Below, piece after piece: positions 8,601 to 17,843 of a DNA stretch of 64,000 nucleotides. The notes beneath the pieces are model-generated. The model searched no databases and had not been told where the DNA came from. It saw only the letters and a list, made by a program, of their open reading frames with translations. This stretch comes from Streptomyces sp. 6-11-2 (GTDB lineage Bacteria; Actinomycetota; Actinomycetes; Streptomycetales; Streptomycetaceae): the NCBI RefSeq assembly GCF_006540305.1, contig NZ_BJOR01000001.1:2976001-3040000 (forward strand). Direction: 5' to 3'. Made by a program: the position numbers and the translations under genes. The stretch's first letter is position 1, and each line of letters opens with the position of its first letter.

Positions 8601-10108
8601 CGGGCCAGTTCGTTGAGGAGCTCGTTGACCCGACGGGTGATGCCCTCCGAGTCGAAACCGACCAACGCGACGCAGTCCTGCCCCTGATCGGGGTTCGTGT
8701 GGGGCAGCCAGTGCGTCCACTGCCATTCGGCTCCGGCGGCCGGGGAGGCGGCGAGCGTCACGAGCGAGAGGTCCCGGGGGCTGTGGAGGACGGCGGCCTG
8801 CACGCCGAGCCACCGGGCCGTGGCGAGAGCTCGAGCCCGGTCGCCGGCGATGCCGACGACTCCGATCCGGGCGAAGGGGAGGGTGACCGGCACATCCGGC
8901 AGGACCGGAGGCTCCGGAGCGTCCTCGCCGTTCGAGGTGCCGCCGTTCGCGAGGACGAGTTCGACGTCGGAGGGCAGGCCGCCGACCCCGACTCTCAGCT
9001 GCATCGCGTCCGGGTCCGTGAGCCGGCGCTCCCAGAGGCGGCGGCGCGGACCGGTGGCGAAGAGCAGGATCTCGGCCGGGTCGGGGGTGTCCTCGCGCCG
9101 AGCGCGCTGCTCCTCCTTGCCCAGCATGGCCAGTTCGGCCTGGTGAGCGGCGAGGTCCTTCTTGTACTGCTTGAGTGAGGTCTTGTGCTTCTTCTTGCCC
9201 TCACGGTTCTCGCTCAGCCACTGGCCCGCCATCATCAGCGGGCTCATGAGACAGAACGCCAGCATGTAGATCTGCTTGGTGACGAAGTACATGCCCAGCC
9301 CGAAGAGCAGGGGCATGAACGCCATGAGGAACTGGAAGCGTGCCCGCTCTCCCTTCGTGGGTGGCACCGGCACAACGAGTCGTCGTCGGGGACGCAGTGA
9401 GGAAAGGCGCGGGGGACGGTTGTAGGCGAGGCCGCCCTCGCTCATCGGGGACAGATGTGCGTCGGGCTCGGACACCTTGTCGAGGACCAGGAGCGAATCT
9501 CCGACGCGTACGACACCGCCGAACGGCCAGGTCCTCCCGGTCCCCGCCGACTCGTCGTCCAGTCGTACGTCATTGCTGCCTTCAGGGCTGAGTGTGGCGT
9601 TGCCCCGCACATCAATGGTGAGCCGTAGCGCGACCGGCGGCACAGCGGCGTCCGGCAAGGAGAGCGAGCAGGTGGGTGCCGATCCGACGGTGGCCACACC
9701 GACACCGAGCCGGATCACCCGGCCCGACGCGGGGCCGGCTGAGACCCTGAGCTCGTACTGACCAACCGGCTCGCCCCGACGCAGAAGTGGGCCTATCGAG
9801 TCATCGACGGAGACGCGCATGCCGTCGCGCAGCGCGGCGACCGCGGGGGCGTCCTGGTCGCAGGAGACGCCGTCCGCCCACAGCGACAACGCCCCGGATG
9901 CCACGGCGTCGTAGTCGGGCGAGAAGGCAGGGGATCTGCCGGGCATCGGCACGACGTTTCCCCGGGTTTCACCGGACGGGCGCACCGGGTGTTCGAGAGC
10001 CGCCCTCAGCGCCTCCGCGACGTCTCCGGCGGTGGCCGTGTCGTCGGTGGTGACCACGACGTCGTGCGGCTCACCACCCTCGCGCACGACCGTGACTAGC
10101 GTCTGCAT
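5621..10108 (-). CDS. eccC: EccC/EssC-type FHA-FtsK/SpoIIIE ATPase of type VII secretion
   Basis: A 1495-aa membrane-anchored motor. ATG 10108 is preceded by GGGGAGG about 9 nt upstream; the frame stays open for 92 more codons upstream but without a comparable site. A ubiquitin-like N-terminus and an FHA fold (about residues 120-210, GRVIRLGVGVATVGS) are followed by two membrane segments near 255-300 and then three FtsK/SpoIIIE modules. Module 1 has an intact Walker A (GTTGAGKS, about 683) and Walker B (VIDEFASL, about 793). Module 2 has a P-loop GGARCGRST (about 1024) but LLLDSWEGF where the acidic pair belongs. Module 3 has GPPKSGRST (about 1322) and VVVVDDAELL. As known for this family, module 1 powers export and the later modules bind substrate signals. 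An FHA head is more like Firmicutes EssC than mycobacterial EccC. Confidence 0.92.
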   Translation of the reverse strand: MQTLVTVVREGGEPHDVVVTTDDTATAGDVAEALRAALEHPVRPSGETRGNVVPMPGRSPAFSPDYDAVASGALSLWADGVSCDQDAPAVAALRDGMRVSVDDSIGPLLRRGEPVGQYELRVSAGPASGRVIRLGVGVATVGSAPTCSLSLPDAAVPPVALRLTIDVRGNATLSPEGSNDVRLDDESAGTGRTWPFGGVVRVGDSLLVLDKVSEPDAHLSPMSEGGLAYNRPPRLSSLRPRRRLVVPVPPTKGERARFQFLMAFMPLLFGLGMYFVTKQIYMLAFCLMSPLMMAGQWLSENREGKKKHKTSLKQYKKDLAAHQAELAMLGKEEQRARREDTPDPAEILLFATGPRRRLWERRLTDPDAMQLRVGVGGLPSDVELVLANGGTSNGEDAPEPPVLPDVPVTLPFARIGVVGIAGDRARALATARWLGVQAAVLHSPRDLSLVTLAASPAAGAEWQWTHWLPHTNPDQGQDCVALVGFDSEGITRRVNELLNELARRKAARDQNNMTGQLYPDPNILLVLDGARLLRRVPGMPQLLTEGPQYGILALCIDEDERLLPEECKAVVAWSPEAAHHVRVRGYGLESVGDVLADQVTPEWCELLARSLAPVRDVSRDDANSSLPTSARLLSLLGLPDPTGLDVERIWKTRGSTTAAPVGIAADGPFVLDIRRDGPHALVAGTTGAGKSELLQTIIASLAVANRPDALNYVLIDYKGGSAFMDCARLPHTVGMVSDLDAHLTERALASLAAELHRREKILFDAAAKDIEDYNDTRKIRPELEPMPRLVLVIDEFASLVAELPDFVAGLVDIARRGRSLGVHLILATQRPAGVVSADIRANTNLRIALRVTDASESMDVIDAPDSGAIAKSTPGRMYVRSGAQSLVGVQSARIGGRRPATGCTGPKATLVHLPWNSYGRPLPKAAESEDDGTMVTDLAVLVDAVADGAVRMGFGEQRSPWLEPLAQKVTLEELATYGEAPSAQKGHGEDVPPIPFGLIDLPAQQSRRPMVLDLVHGEHTMLVGGARCGRSTALRTLAGSLARTTSPYDVHVYGIDCGSNALLPLMRLPHVGAVVSRDEPDRVRRLIDRLLAEIARRQQLLAMEGTSSAAEQRAAAAPEERLPWMVLLLDSWEGFTSTFENFNYGQMIELMQRIFREGSAVGLKVVMTADRSGLSGHVSSAFADRLVLRFADPNDYSAAGLQAREVPKNMPPGRALRVTDDGVDETQIALLDDDPSGQAQVRALRAIAEEAASRHGRLPVGHRPMRVDALPSRITASEALALDPDFAPSSPLWALLGVGGDELRPVGIDLEENGPGFVIAGPPKSGRSTLLRAATQSLLAAGTHVVVVTPRRSPLRALEGRAGVLGFLNADSREEDLDELVENLEGGPYVVVVDDAELLYDTRLDEALESVVRKGGDGGLGLIAAGMTDSLSGQYRGFATEARKSRNGLLLTPQSASEGELFGIRLPANSGGGPAGSGLFVSGGSFMPIQAVIND

Positions 10109-10550
10109 GATGGTCTTCCTCCCCGTTGGCATCTGTGGCCACATTCGTTGATACAGCTGACGGAGACTAGTGGCAGCCCGGATTGCCGCTCTCGGCCGAT
10201 GACCTCTCAGAGTCCTCCTGGTCTTCACGTCGTTCGCCGCGAGTGGGTCGCAGCGGATCAGGAGCAGGCCGTCGTACGTGAGAATCGGTACGGCGCGACC
10301 GGTGCCGTCGTTGGTCGCCGATTCGTATGCCACCGCGAGCCGCGCGAGTCGGACCGCCGAGGTGCGCACTGTGTGCTCCGGCAACTTCCCGCAGGGCTCA
10401 CCCGTCCTTCCGCGTTGCCCTGTGCTGCACTGCGGCGTGAGCGGTTGGTGTGCTGTCGTTCGCTGCAGCAGACACAGTAGTGACAGCGGAGGCGGGAGAG
10501 ATCACCGGGCCGCAGACGGGGAGAATTGCTGGATCCGTCCTTTTCTGGGG
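10109..10550. other. Intergenic region upstream of eccC
   Basis: About 440 bp separate the eccC start from the stop of the kinase gene, both on the minus strand. It must carry the eccC promoter. The eccC frame remains open to 10384, giving LARLAVAYESATNDG and similar, but it has no ribosome site and no recognisable domain. I found no RNA gene, clear hairpin or repeat. Confidence 0.5.
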
Positions 10551-12284
10551 CTACTTGACCTTCGACAGCCGCGCCACCGGATTCCCCTCCGCGGAGCTGT
10601 CCGCCGTGTACTTGAGGTCGTTGCCGACCGGGGTGAGGCGGACCGTGTGCGGGGCGGGATTGCAGCCCGCGTGGTTGGTCCTGGCGCCCCGGGAGACGGC
10701 TACCAGCTGGGTGTTCGTCACCTGCTTCAAGGTGAGTACGTCGTCGCAGACGCCGCCGAGCTGGTCCGTCTGGTGGAGGGTACCCAGTTCCCGGCCCACG
10801 GCGGCCTGGTGGACGGTCAGCCGGAAGTCGCCGAGGGGCAGGGTGCCGTCGAGGGCGGTGCCCTGGCCCTCCCAGGTGCCGAGGTAGCGGGCGGGGACGG
10901 GCGAGGCGGTGGCGGTCGGCCCGGTGGAGCGGTGGTCGCCGCCCGCGGTGGCGGCCGGTGTCGGTGTCCCGCCGGGGCCGGCGCCGGCGTTGTCGGCACG
11001 GTCGTCCCGGAACGGGAACAGCCACAGCGAACCGACGGTCACCGCCGCCAGCGCGCCCGCGACCGCGAGGACCACGGTGCAGCTCAGGCGGCGGCCCCGG
11101 CCGTCCGCGCCGGGCGCCGCCTTGCCGGCCACGGTGACGGAGAACCTGCCGGGACCGGCCGGCGCGGTGGTTCCCAGCGGGGGCGCGTCCTGCGGGCCGG
11201 AGTGGGTAGGGGGCGCCGCGGGTCCCATGGCCGCGGCGCCCATGAGGGGTGGCGGGCCGAACCCGCCGCCGGGTGCGGCTTCCGTGGGCCGCGGGGGCTC
11301 ACCGGTGGCGACCGGGGCGGGGCCCGGCACCGAGACTCGGCTGAATCCCAGCGGACCGGACGACGGCTGAGATGGCGGTTCCGCCGCCGTCGCCTCCAGG
11401 TTGAGCAGCGACACGGCGCTGCGGCTGACCTGTTCGACCAGGCGGGACGGGAGCCAGCCGGCCGCGACCAGGCGGGAGGCGCCCTCGGGGGCGAGGCGGC
11501 CGGCCACCTCGCCGGGGCCGGGCCGGGCGCCGGGGTCCTTGGCCAGGCAGGCCACCGCCAGGTCCCGCACATCCCCTGCCAGGGAGCCCAGTTCGGGTTC
11601 CTCGTGGACGACCTTGTACAGGAGGGACGCCGAGGAGTCGCCCGGGAACGGGGGCTCGCCCGTCGCGGCGTGCACCAGCACCGCGCCCAGGGAGAAGACG
11701 TCGGCCGCGCCCGTGACGCCCTTGCCGAGGATCTGCTCGGGGGACATGTAGCCGGGCGAGCCGACCGAGACACCGGTCGAGGTCAGGGACGCGGTGCCGT
11801 CGGTGGCGCGGGCGATGCCGAAGTCGATGAGCAGCGGGCCGTCGAGGGTGAGCAGCACGTTGGACGGCTTCACGTCCCGGTGCACCAGGCCCAGTTCGTG
11901 TACCGCCGCCAGCGCCTCGGCCAGGCCCGCCCCCAGCACCCGTACGGAGTGCTCGGGCAGCGGGCCGGCGTCCGCGATCGCCGCGGCGAGGGAGGGGCCG
12001 GCCGCGTAGGCGGTGGCCACCCACGGCACCGGGGCCTCGGGGTCGGCGTCCAGGACCGGCGCGGTCCAGGCGCCGCCCACCCGGCGCGCGGCCTCGACCT
12101 CGCGGCGGAACCGGGCGCGGAACTCCTCGTCGAGCGCGAAGTGCGGGTGCACGATCTTCACCGCGACGGTGCGGCCGCCCGCACTGCGGCCCAGGTAGAC
12201 ACGGCCCATGCCGCCGGAGCCCAGCCGGCCGAGCAACCGGTAGGGACCCACGGTGGCGGGCTCGTCTGCTTCGAGCGGCTGCAT
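10551..12284 (-). CDS. Transmembrane Ser/Thr protein kinase (Hanks type)
   Basis: 577 aa from ATG 12284, with GGAGG 5 nt upstream. The kinase domain is complete: glycine loop LGSGGMGRV (21-29), catalytic lysine in VAVKIV (Lys43), HRDVKPSN (about 134-141), DFGIA (about 154) and GSPGYMSPEQ in the activation segment. A Pro/Gly-rich linker leads to one membrane segment near 398-422, then about 140 extracellular residues including YLGTWEGQGTALDGT, a lipocalin-like sensor start. Such PknB-like kinases sense envelope signals and phosphorylate cytoplasmic partners. Lying between eccC and mqnA, it could act on the FHA domain of EccC, a known phosphothreonine-binding fold, but that link is inference. 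Confidence 0.9.
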   Translation of the reverse strand: MQPLEADEPATVGPYRLLGRLGSGGMGRVYLGRSAGGRTVAVKIVHPHFALDEEFRARFRREVEAARRVGGAWTAPVLDADPEAPVPWVATAYAAGPSLAAAIADAGPLPEHSVRVLGAGLAEALAAVHELGLVHRDVKPSNVLLTLDGPLLIDFGIARATDGTASLTSTGVSVGSPGYMSPEQILGKGVTGAADVFSLGAVLVHAATGEPPFPGDSSASLLYKVVHEEPELGSLAGDVRDLAVACLAKDPGARPGPGEVAGRLAPEGASRLVAAGWLPSRLVEQVSRSAVSLLNLEATAAEPPSQPSSGPLGFSRVSVPGPAPVATGEPPRPTEAAPGGGFGPPPLMGAAAMGPAAPPTHSGPQDAPPLGTTAPAGPGRFSVTVAGKAAPGADGRGRRLSCTVVLAVAGALAAVTVGSLWLFPFRDDRADNAGAGPGGTPTPAATAGGDHRSTGPTATASPVPARYLGTWEGQGTALDGTLPLGDFRLTVHQAAVGRELGTLHQTDQLGGVCDDVLTLKQVTNTQLVAVSRGARTNHAGCNPAPHTVRLTPVGNDLKYTADSSAEGNPVARLSKVK

Positions 12285-12328
12285 GGCGTCCTCCCCCTCC
12301 CCCGTACGCCTCACAGCAGGGTAGTGCG

Positions 12329-13186
<858 letters not shown>

Positions 13187-13386
13187 CTAGACCCTGGGCG
13201 GCGCCGTCCCCCCGCCGCCCCTGCCGCCGCCCCCGAGGACCCCGATTGGCGGAGTCCCCGCCATCCTCCTGTGAGGCGCCGCCGATCTCACTGCGTCAAC
13301 CTCTCACCCGAGCCTTCAAACATCCGAGTGAAGTGATCTTGACCTCTATTGCATTCGGCGGCCCACATGCTAGGCTCGCCAGCAAG

Positions 13387-13415
13387 TTGCAGTTTGGTTT
13401 CCCTTGCAGTACAGA
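13387..13415 (+). promoter_or_regulatory. Candidate promoter of the cold-shock gene
   Basis: TTGCAG (13387-13392) and TACAGA (13410-13415) are separated by 17 bp. Transcription from here would give a leader of about 115 nt. An alternative is TTGCAT (13349-13354) with TAGGCT (13371-13376), spacing 16. The second cold-shock gene of the window also has TTGCAG upstream. Confidence 0.45.
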
Positions 13416-13443
13416 GCCTGCGGAGCATGTGACCGCGGGCTCT
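13413..13443 (+). promoter_or_regulatory. Stem-loop in the cold-shock mRNA leader
   Basis: AGAGCCTGCGG (13413-13423) pairs with CCGCGGGCTCT (13433-13443), one G-U pair included, around a 9-nt loop. Cold-shock leaders are known to act as RNA thermosensors; this hairpin is a candidate element, with no proof here. Confidence 0.45.
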
Positions 13444-13536
13444 GGTCGTTTTCAGACGTATGCAGTTGTGCGGCGATTTCGTTATCACACTTGCAGGTTC
13501 TGGAGCAGGGCGACCCTTTGAGCCCAAGGAGGGCTT

Positions 13537-13740
13537 ATGGCTACCGGAACCGTGAAGTGGTTCAACGCCGAAAAGGGCTTTGGTTTCATCGCCCAGGAAG
13601 GCGGCGGCCCCGACGTCTTCGTCCACTACTCCGCAATCAACGCGACCGGTTTCCGCTCTCTCGAAGAGAACCAGCAGGTGAGCTTCGACGTCACCCAGGG
13701 TCCGAAGGGCCCGCAGGCGGAGAACGTCACCCCGGTCTGA
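13537..13740 (+). CDS. Cold-shock protein (CspA family)
   Basis: A 67-aa single OB-fold protein. RNP1 is KGFGFI (residues 16-21) and RNP2 is VFVHYS (around 30). It starts [14 protein letters not shown] as in canonical actinobacterial Csp proteins. AAGGAGGG at 13526-13533 precedes ATG 13537. It binds single-stranded RNA/DNA as a chaperone. It is monocistronic: a promoter lies upstream and a strong terminator at 13779-13818. A paralogue is encoded at 38227-38430. Confidence 0.95.
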   Translation: MATGTVKWFNAEKGFGFIAQEGGGPDVFVHYSAINATGFRSLEENQQVSFDVTQGPKGPQAENVTPV

Positions 13741-13778
13741 GCGTTCGCGCGCAGTATCCGTTCTGAGTGCAGTACCCA

Positions 13779-13818
13779 AGGAGCCCCGCGCCGTCAGGCG
13801 ACGGGGCTCCTGCCTTTT
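13779..13818 (+). terminator. Terminator of the cold-shock gene
   Basis: AGGAGCCCCG (13779-13788) pairs perfectly with CGGGGCTCCT (13802-13811) and is followed by GCCTTTT, a classic intrinsic terminator. Confidence 0.85.
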
Positions 13819-13915
13819 CCCGGCCGGGGCGTCCGGATTCCGGACATACCGCCGGGTGAATTCCCGGCGAACTCTATCCGCGGCATCGCCGGCCGTCCCG
13901 GAAATAAATGCCGCG

Positions 13916-13939
13916 CCGCTCCGGAGATGACCGGAGCGG
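13916..13939 (-). terminator. Terminator of the acyl-CoA ligase gene
   Basis: CCGCTCCGG (13916-13924) pairs with CCGGAGCGG (13931-13939) about 60 nt past the ligase stop. Read on the minus strand it is followed by GGCATTTATTT. Confidence 0.55.
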
Positions 13940-13997
13940 GGCAAAGGCCGCGACGGCCGTGAAGGGGGCGCCGCGGCGGTTCGCACCATTGCGGACG

Positions 13998-15950
13998 CTA
14001 CGCGTACAACCCCTCCACCTCTTGTGCGAAGTCGCGCAGGATCGCCTCCCGGCGGAGCTTCATCGTCGGGGTCAGGTGGCCCGCTCCTTCCGTGAAGTCC
14101 ACAGGGAGGACGGCGAAGCGGCGGATGGACTCCGGGCGGGAGACGAGTTTGTTCGCCTCGTTCACGGCACGTTGCAGCACCGCCGCCAACTCGGGGTCGT
14201 CGACGAGGTGTTCGGCGGGGACGGGGTGCCTGCCGTTCATCTGCCGCCAGTGGGCGATGCCTTCGGGGTCCAGGGTGATCAGGGCGGAGATGTAGGGGCG
14301 GCGGTCTCCCAGCACCATGCACTGGGAGATCAGCGGGTGGGCGCGGAGCCAGTTCTCCAGGGGGGCCGGGGCGACGTTCTTGCCGCCCGCGGTGATCAGG
14401 ATCTCCTTCTTCCGGCCCGTGATCGTCAGGTAGCCGTCGTCGTCCAGGCGGCCGATGTCGCCCGTCGGGAACCAGCCGTCGTGCGTCGCCGGCACCACCC
14501 CGCCCGCGTGCGGGTTCCAGTAGCCGCGCAGGACCTGACCCCCGGCCAGCAGCACCTCGCCGTCCGCCGCGATGCGCACCCGCGTGCCCGGCAGCGGCCA
14601 GCCGACCGTGCCCAGACGGGGTTTCTGCGGCGGCGTGACCGTGGCCGCGCCCGTCGACTCGGTCAGGCCGTAGCCCTCGTAGACCTCGACGCCGGCGCCC
14701 TCGTAGAACGCGGCCAGGCGGCGGCCCAGCGGGGAGCCGCCGCAGATGAGATAGCGCAGGCGGCCGCCGAGGGCGGCCCGGATACGGCGGTAGAGGAGGA
14801 CGTCGTAGAGGGCGCGGGCCGTCCGCAGGGCGCGGCTGGGGCCGGGGCCCGTACCGTGCCGGCGGGCCTCGGCCGCCTCGCCGTAGCGGCGGGCCACGTC
14901 GGCCGCGCGGTCGAAGGACGACGCCCGGCCGCCGCGCTCGGCGGTGGCGCGCGCGTTGTTGTAGACCTTCTCCAGCATGTACGGGATGGCCAGCAGGAAC
15001 GTCGGCCGGAAGCTCGCCAGGTCCTCCAGCAGATCCTGCGACTTCAGGCTCGGCGCGTGGCCCAGCCGGACGCCCGCACGGACGCAGGCCACCGCGACCA
15101 TACGGCCGAAGACGTGGGAGAGGGGCAGGAAGAGCAGCGTCGCGGCCTCCTCCGACGTCCTCGCCTTGAAGGCCGGGTAGAGGACCTCGATGGCGTTGTC
15201 GACCTCCGCCAGGAAGTTGCCGTGGCTGAGCGCGCAGCCCTTGGGGTGGCCGGTCGTGCCCGAGGTGTAGACCAGGGTGGCGAGCGTGTCGGGTCCCAGG
15301 ACGCCCCGGCGCACGGCGACCTCCTGGTCCGGGACGTCCGCGCCGCTCTCCGCCAGGTGGTCGAGGTGGCCCTTCTCCATGACCCACACATGGCGCAGGT
15401 CCATCAGGCGCTCGCGTTCCGGGCCGAGGGCCGCGGCCTGCCGGGCCTTCTCCGTCACCAGGGCGACCGCGCCGGAGTCCTGGAGGATCCAGCGGGTCTG
15501 GAAGACGGAGGACGTGGGGTAGACGGGGACCGTGACCAGACCGGCGGCCCAGGCGGCGAAGTCCAGCAGGGTCCACTCGTACTTCGTGCGCGCCATGACC
15601 GCGATCCGGTCGCCCGGCGCCAGGCCCGCCGCGATCAGGCCCTTGGCCATCGCCAGTACCTGGTCGGCGAACTGCGCGGCGGTCAGATGCGTCCAGCCGC
15701 CGTCGGCGTCCCGGCGGCTGACGACCTGGCGACCGGGGTCGGCGGCCGCGTTCTCGAACGGCAGGTCGGCCAGCGAGCCGTGCGTCACCGGCGGCACCAG
15801 CGGGGGGATGTACGCCTCGCGCACCTCGCCGTCCAGCCGGCGGGTCTGCGGCGGCACGAACGCCGGGACCGCGTCGGGGTCGTAGTCGAACCCCGACGAG
15901 GACGACGCGGCCGGGCCGTGGGACGACGGGGACGAGTACGAGAGAGGCAT
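13998..15950 (-). CDS. Long-chain acyl-CoA synthetase (AMP-forming)
   Basis: 650 aa; ATG 15950 has AGGAG 5 nt upstream, preferred over an in-frame start 42 nt earlier. The ANL-superfamily motifs are in order: the phosphate loop YTSGTTGHPKG near 225-237, EGYGLTESTGA near 420, TGDIGRLDDDGYLTITGRKK near 490-510, and ITAGGKNVAP with the C-terminal lysine region. It activates fatty acids to acyl-CoA through an acyl-adenylate in the cytoplasm or at the membrane. A Ser-rich linker occupies the first 30 residues. It is divergent from a MaoC-type hydratase gene, with a possible shared operator between them, consistent with fatty-acid degradation or remodelling. Confidence 0.92.
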   Translation of the reverse strand: MPLSYSSPSSHGPAASSSSGFDYDPDAVPAFVPPQTRRLDGEVREAYIPPLVPPVTHGSLADLPFENAAADPGRQVVSRRDADGGWTHLTAAQFADQVLAMAKGLIAAGLAPGDRIAVMARTKYEWTLLDFAAWAAGLVTVPVYPTSSVFQTRWILQDSGAVALVTEKARQAAALGPERERLMDLRHVWVMEKGHLDHLAESGADVPDQEVAVRRGVLGPDTLATLVYTSGTTGHPKGCALSHGNFLAEVDNAIEVLYPAFKARTSEEAATLLFLPLSHVFGRMVAVACVRAGVRLGHAPSLKSQDLLEDLASFRPTFLLAIPYMLEKVYNNARATAERGGRASSFDRAADVARRYGEAAEARRHGTGPGPSRALRTARALYDVLLYRRIRAALGGRLRYLICGGSPLGRRLAAFYEGAGVEVYEGYGLTESTGAATVTPPQKPRLGTVGWPLPGTRVRIAADGEVLLAGGQVLRGYWNPHAGGVVPATHDGWFPTGDIGRLDDDGYLTITGRKKEILITAGGKNVAPAPLENWLRAHPLISQCMVLGDRRPYISALITLDPEGIAHWRQMNGRHPVPAEHLVDDPELAAVLQRAVNEANKLVSRPESIRRFAVLPVDFTEGAGHLTPTMKLRREAILRDFAQEVEGLYA

Positions 15951-16181
15951 GGCGGCTCCTGGGGCTTGCAGCTGCGCGCTGCTCTGCTGCACGTGGTACG
16001 CGCTGCGCTTACCGAGTCGTTCACCGGTGGTGCGCGCTGTTGGGGTGTTACCGCCGGTTGCAAACGGGATCGTACGGGGCCGGGGTGGGGAGTTCGTGCG
16101 GGTTCAGGAAGGGTCCGGAGACGGTACGGGGCAGGGCTGCGCACTCCTCGGTCTCCGGCACACCCACGCCCCGACGTAGGC

Positions 16182-16194
16182 TTACCTCCGGTAA
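16182..16194. promoter_or_regulatory. Candidate operator between acyl-CoA ligase and MaoC genes
   Basis: TTACC-TCC-GGTAA is a 5-3-5 inverted repeat about 30 bp upstream of the MaoC start, in the divergent intergenic region. Short TTAC...GTAA palindromes are typical TetR-type sites near fatty-acid genes; the regulator is unknown. Confidence 0.4.
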
Positions 16195-16223
16195 CCTTAC
16201 TTTCGGACGAGTGAGGTGAGCCT

Positions 16224-17114
16224 GTGGGGAGAGAGGACTTGGCCGACCGCTTCACGGACTTCGCCCGCACCGTGTCCGCGCCGGACCTCCGCCTGGCGAC
16301 GACTCTGGCCCGTGGCGCCCTGCGCTCCCCCTTCAAGCGGCCCCGCCCTGACGCCCCCTTCCCCCGCACCCGGCTCGTGCTGCCCTCCGTCCGCGTCGAC
16401 CTCGCGCGGCTGGCCGCCTACGAGCGGGCGTGCGGCTTCGCGACCGGCGACGACGCGCTGCCGATCACCTATCCGCACGTGCTCGGCTTCCCGGCGGCCA
16501 TGAGCCTGATGAGCGGCGGGGACTTCCCGCTGCCGCTGCTCGGGCTGGTGCACACCTCGGTCCACATCACCCGGCACACCGTCCTGCCCGCCACGGGCGG
16601 GTACGAACTTGCCGTGCACGTCGCCGGGTTGGCACCGCACCGGCGCGGCACGGAGGCCGCCGTCGTCACCGTGCTGAGGGCGGCGGACGGAGTCGTCGCA
16701 TGGGAGTCGACGAGCACGTACCTGGCCCGCCACCGCACCGACGGGCCCGCACCCGAGAGCGCGCCGCGAGAACGCGAACCCCTGCCCGCCGTCGCCGAGT
16801 GGCGCCTCGGAGCGGACGTGGGGCGGCGCTACGCGGCCGCCTCCGGTGACCGCAACCCGATCCACCTCCACCCGCTCACCGCCCGCCTGTTCGGCTTCCC
16901 GCGGGCGATCGCACACGGCATGTGGACCGTCGCCCGCTGCCTCGCCGCCCACGGCGCCCCCGAAGCCGCCCTGGTACGGGCGGAGTTCGGATCCCCGGTA
17001 CTGCTGCCGGGCACGGTCGTCCACGCCGCCGACGGCGTCGGCCGCTTCGAACTGCGCGATCCCGCCGGGCAGCGGGTCCACCTGAGGGGCGAGGTGCTTC
17101 CGCCGCTCACGTGA
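16224..17114 (+). CDS. MaoC-type enoyl-CoA hydratase/dehydratase
   Basis: 296 aa from GTG 16224, with GAGGTGA 4 nt upstream. It has a double hot-dog arrangement: the N-terminal half (VLPSVRVDLARLAAYERACG, then ITYPHVLGFPAAMSLM) is the degenerate hot-dog, and the C-terminal half carries the hydratase-2 motif YAAASGDRNPIHLHP with the catalytic Asp and His, followed by FPRAIAHGMWTVARCL. The family hydrates trans-2-enoyl thioesters. It is divergent from the acyl-CoA ligase. Its last 8 bp overlap the convergent TetR remnant. Confidence 0.85.
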   Translation: MGREDLADRFTDFARTVSAPDLRLATTLARGALRSPFKRPRPDAPFPRTRLVLPSVRVDLARLAAYERACGFATGDDALPITYPHVLGFPAAMSLMSGGDFPLPLLGLVHTSVHITRHTVLPATGGYELAVHVAGLAPHRRGTEAAVVTVLRAADGVVAWESTSTYLARHRTDGPAPESAPREREPLPAVAEWRLGADVGRRYAAASGDRNPIHLHPLTARLFGFPRAIAHGMWTVARCLAAHGAPEAALVRAEFGSPVLLPGTVVHAADGVGRFELRDPAGQRVHLRGEVLPPLT

Positions 17115-17740
17115 GTGCGGTCGGCGCGGTGAGATCGCCGGCGGGCGGGGTCCGGGGCCGGTCCTCCATGAGGTCGCCCAGGCCCGCCCACGCGAAGTTC
17201 ATCAGGGTCGCCGCCGCTTGGCGGGCCGAGACGCCCGGGGTGGCGTTGGCCCAGTCGGCGCGGGACTCGGCGGCGCCGACCAGGGCCTCGGCGAGCCGGC
17301 GACCTCGCGCTCCGGCAGACCGGGGTCGTGGTGGCCTCACGGGCGGCGACGAGGATCAACCGGGTGACGAACTCCACGATCTCCGCGCGCATCGCGGCGA
17401 TCCCGGCCGCGAACGGCTCCCCGTGCGTACGGGCCTGCAGACGGAGCACCGCCCAGCCCTCCGGGTGCCGCGCGGTGTGCGGGAAGAACGCCCGCAGCTC
17501 TTCCCGGAGTTGACGGTCGACGGGCAGCCCGGGGCGGACTCCGGCCCGGACCGCCTCGGTCAGGGCGGCGGCCTCGCGGCGGATGCAGGCGGTGAAGAGG
17601 TCTTCCTCGGAGTTCAGGTACAGATGGACCAACGGCTCGGAGACGCCCGCCGGTTCGACTGTCTCGTCCATCGACGCGGCGGTGTGGCCGCGCCGCCCGA
17701 AGATCTGGACGGCGGCGTCGAGCATCTGCCGCTCGCGCAC
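17107..17740 (-). pseudogene. TetR-family regulator, frameshifted
   Basis: From GTG 17740 one frame encodes a typical TetR N-terminus (RERQMLDAAVQIFGRRGHTAASMDETVEPAGVSEPLVHLYLNS, split as seen) and ligand-domain helices up to VTRLILVAAREATTTP. The matching C-terminus (RLAEALVGAAESRADWAN, ATLMNFAWAGLGDLMEDRP) is in another frame and ends at 17107. In a third frame the short bridge GLPEREVA fits between them, so one or two single-base losses at about 17300-17330 best explain the sequence. If intact it would be an HTH repressor of about 200 aa. Either a real pseudogene or an assembly error in a GC-rich stretch. Confidence 0.75.
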
Positions 17741-17843
17741 CGCTCTCGGATCCGCCTGGCCCTCACGGCACCCATGAGGGCAAGCTACGGTTCAGGCGCC
17801 GGCCCAACAGCCGCGCGGACGCCGCACCGACCGGATCAGGACA

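Noticed and set aside
10109..10384. Upstream extension of the eccC frame by 92 codons
   Set aside because: ATG 10108 has a strong GGGGAGG site and gives the expected family N-terminus; the extension has neither.
17107..17340. Short minus-strand ORF as an independent gene
   Set aside because: Its residues match the missing C-terminus of the TetR protein in the neighbouring frame, so it is part of the frameshifted gene.
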